Below are positions 4,920-5,837 of a DNA stretch of 5,837 nt, in pieces. Origin of the DNA: an uncultured Lachnospiraceae bacterium (GTDB lineage: Bacteria > Bacillota > Clostridia > Lachnospirales > Lachnospiraceae). Every line of letters starts with the position of its first letter. Position 1 is the stretch's first letter. A program made the translations under genes and the position numbers. The DNA lies in the NCBI GenBank assembly GCA_910578405.1, contig CAJTQO010000073.1, positions 1 to 5,837 on the forward strand, in the 5' to 3' direction. The notes under the pieces were generated by a model. It did not search any database. It was given only the letters and a program-made list of their open reading frames with translations, and was not told where the DNA came from.

Positions 4920-5510
4920 ATGAATGTAAATGGAATAGGAGCAGGATACCCGGCAGCAGGGTATGAGACAAGAAGAACGGAAAGGAATGCGGCGGGGAGG
5001 AATTGTGCTGACCAGATGTGCAGTATGATTCCGGCAACACAGTCGTCCGGCGGAACATTTGAGTTACATATTTCAAACGATAAGGACGGAAAAGCAATCG
5101 GCTCAATGTGTGGGACTGATTATTCCCTTACAGTCTATCAGCCAAACGATTTTGACCCTGCAAATCCAGTGTATAAGGTTAAGGCATGGGATAAAGACGG
5201 AAATGTGACAGAACGCATGGTAGATGTGTCAAAAGTTGATACAAAAAACAGTGACTATATTGATATGTTTGCATATTCCAGCCACTTATCGGCAAGCGGG
5301 AAATGTCCGGGCGCACAGTCTGCTTTTATCAGGGCAGGGGCAAATCAGCACGGCGCTGACAATAGGACACATGATGATTTGTTCGGGATGGAAGACTGGA
5401 TCAGCGTTTTAAAGGACGCTATGCAGACACAGTATGATGCCGGGAATTTGAAAGGCTATCTGGATTATAAGCAGTTTTGGGATTTTCTGGATAAGCAGGA
5501 TTGCCAATGA
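4920..5510 (+). CDS. Unknown 196-residue protein with MNVNGIG N-terminus
   Basis: No named family is recognised. The N-terminal tag is MNVNGIGAGYPAAGYETRRT, followed by a short low-complexity linker containing three cysteines or near-cysteine positions (29-34 and C64 in the body). The body begins near residue 45 with beta-like strands (GGTFELHISNDKDGKAI, 44-60; YSLTVYQPNDF, 68-78; VYKVKAWDKDGNVTERMVDV, 84-103). A helical half follows, with DYIDMFAYSSHL (112-123), a His/Asp-rich GADNRTHDDLFGMEDW segment (145-160) and a final YKQFWDFLDKQ helix. The H/D-rich part could bind metal, but no known catalytic signature is visible. There is no Sec signal or membrane segment. It lies 25 nt after the previous gene and is the last gene before a gene-free hairpin region, so it is probably the end of a transcription unit from about 2055. 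Confidence 0.87.
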   Translation: MNVNGIGAGYPAAGYETRRTERNAAGRNCADQMCSMIPATQSSGGTFELHISNDKDGKAIGSMCGTDYSLTVYQPNDFDPANPVYKVKAWDKDGNVTERMVDVSKVDTKNSDYIDMFAYSSHLSASGKCPGAQSAFIRAGANQHGADNRTHDDLFGMEDWISVLKDAMQTQYDAGNLKGYLDYKQFWDFLDKQDCQ

Positions 5511-5523
5511 AACACAAACGATA

Positions 5524-5577
5524 AAAGGGAACCGGCAGGGATATGCGGTTTCCCTTATTCCATATCGGTAAGGGAAA
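5524..5577 (+). promoter_or_regulatory. Three-segment alternative hairpin after the last gene
   Basis: AAAGGGAACCG (5524-5534) can pair with CGGTTTCCCTT (5546-5556) with one bulged base. The same middle segment, read as TTTCCCTTA (5549-5557), can instead pair perfectly over 9 bp with TAAGGGAAA (5569-5577). The two stems exclude one another. On the + strand neither is followed directly by a T-run; on the - strand the first stem is followed by TTTTAT. It may be a 3' end processing or transcription stop site, possibly bidirectional. Confidence 0.4.
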
Positions 5578-5649
5578 GTAATTTTCATGGATAATATTCT
5601 TTTGTTTTTTATGCGCCATTCATGATTAAAATGATATGACAACCATACC

Positions 5650-5679
5650 GGGGGTGAATGCAGCCATTGTACCCCTTTT
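5650..5679 (+). terminator. Candidate intrinsic terminator
   Basis: GGGGT (5651-5655) pairs with ACCCC (5671-5675). Inside, AATG (5657-5660) pairs with CATT (5665-5668) around a four-base loop, and TTTT follows at 5676-5679. The T-run is short, so this is a moderate candidate for ending the transcript that covers the gene at 4920. Confidence 0.4.
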
Positions 5680-5785
5680 AAGCGGCTTTGCAAAGCTGGA
5701 AGATGAAATATTCCATTGAAACAAAAGGCAGTTACAGTTAGAAGTGAAAAAATAGAATTGCTTTAAGCCCGCCAAATAAAAAAAC

Positions 5786-5816
5786 GGCGTCTTTGGTGGG
5801 TGTGATTTGGCACGCC
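5786..5816 (-). terminator. Possible minus-strand terminator from a gene beyond the right edge
   Basis: Read on the minus strand, GGCGT (complement of 5812-5816) pairs with ACGCC (complement of 5786-5790) and is followed by G and seven T residues (complement of 5778-5784). The loop is long (21 nt) and the stem short. An alternative stem CCCGCCAAA (5768-5776) with TTTGGTGGG (5792-5800), containing one wobble pair, overlaps it. If real, it implies a convergent gene to the right of the window. Confidence 0.3.
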
Positions 5817-5837
5817 TAAATAGCAGAACCATAGATT

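Larger units (their letters stand above)
5511..5837. other. Gene-free 3' region
   Basis: About 327 nt with no gene I can support. It holds the three-segment hairpin, a candidate + strand terminator, a 12-nt perfect palindrome GCTTTGCAAAGC (5685-5696) and a possible minus-strand terminator. A 27-codon frame (5636-5719, ending SGFAKLEDEIFH) lacks a ribosome binding site. The 68- and 94-codon minus-strand frames have no start context and look like noise. Confidence 0.6.

Noticed and set aside
5636..5719. 27-codon frame ending SGFAKLEDEIFH, possibly a gene remnant
   Set aside because: There is no ribosome binding site, it is very short, and it overlaps the candidate terminator hairpin; I could not tie it to a family.
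5626..5832. 68-codon minus-strand frame at the right end
   Set aside because: There is no start context, its composition is Phe/Ser-rich noise, and it spans several hairpins including a possible terminator.

Overview
The window looks like a chromosomal accessory stretch from an anaerobic low-to-mid GC Firmicute, most likely a Lachnospiraceae-type gut clostridium. This is inferred from the strong AAGGAGG-type ribosome binding sites, the codon use, and a group of soluble proteins whose N-termini read like MxVNGIGxxYPxxGYETRR, a style I associate with that family. I could run no searches, so taxonomy and family names rest on recognition only. All eight supported genes lie on the + strand, and every long minus-strand ORF is a shadow of one of them.

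Layout. 32-637 is an unrecognised 201-residue protein. 641-737 is the first copy (R1) of an intergenic repeat. 765-974 is a small tautomerase and 1058-1525 a YbhB/PEBP-like protein. 1527-1643 is the second repeat copy (R2), 1707-1916 a small zinc-ribbon protein, and 1911-2024 the third copy (R3). 2055-3599 is a 514-residue protein with a PPC-like beta domain. 3624-4121, 4214-4894 and 4920-5510 are three further unknown proteins; a shortened repeat copy (R4, 4123-4191) lies before the middle one. 5511-5837 has no convincing gene but holds several hairpins, at least one of them terminator-like.

Two things stand out. First, a roughly 100-nt element occurs four times in the same orientation, always between genes, sharing identical stretches of 12-18 nt. 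Three copies bracket the enzymes and the zinc-ribbon gene like cassette borders. Second, three proteins of the right half, and more weakly two others, share a short N-terminal motif on otherwise unrelated bodies. None has a Sec signal peptide, although one carries a PPC-like domain usually found in exported proteins. I infer that the N-terminus may be a targeting or export tag, or a docking peptide. The tautomerase, PEBP and zinc-ribbon genes show no obvious functional link to that set and may be passengers of the repeat-bordered arrangement.
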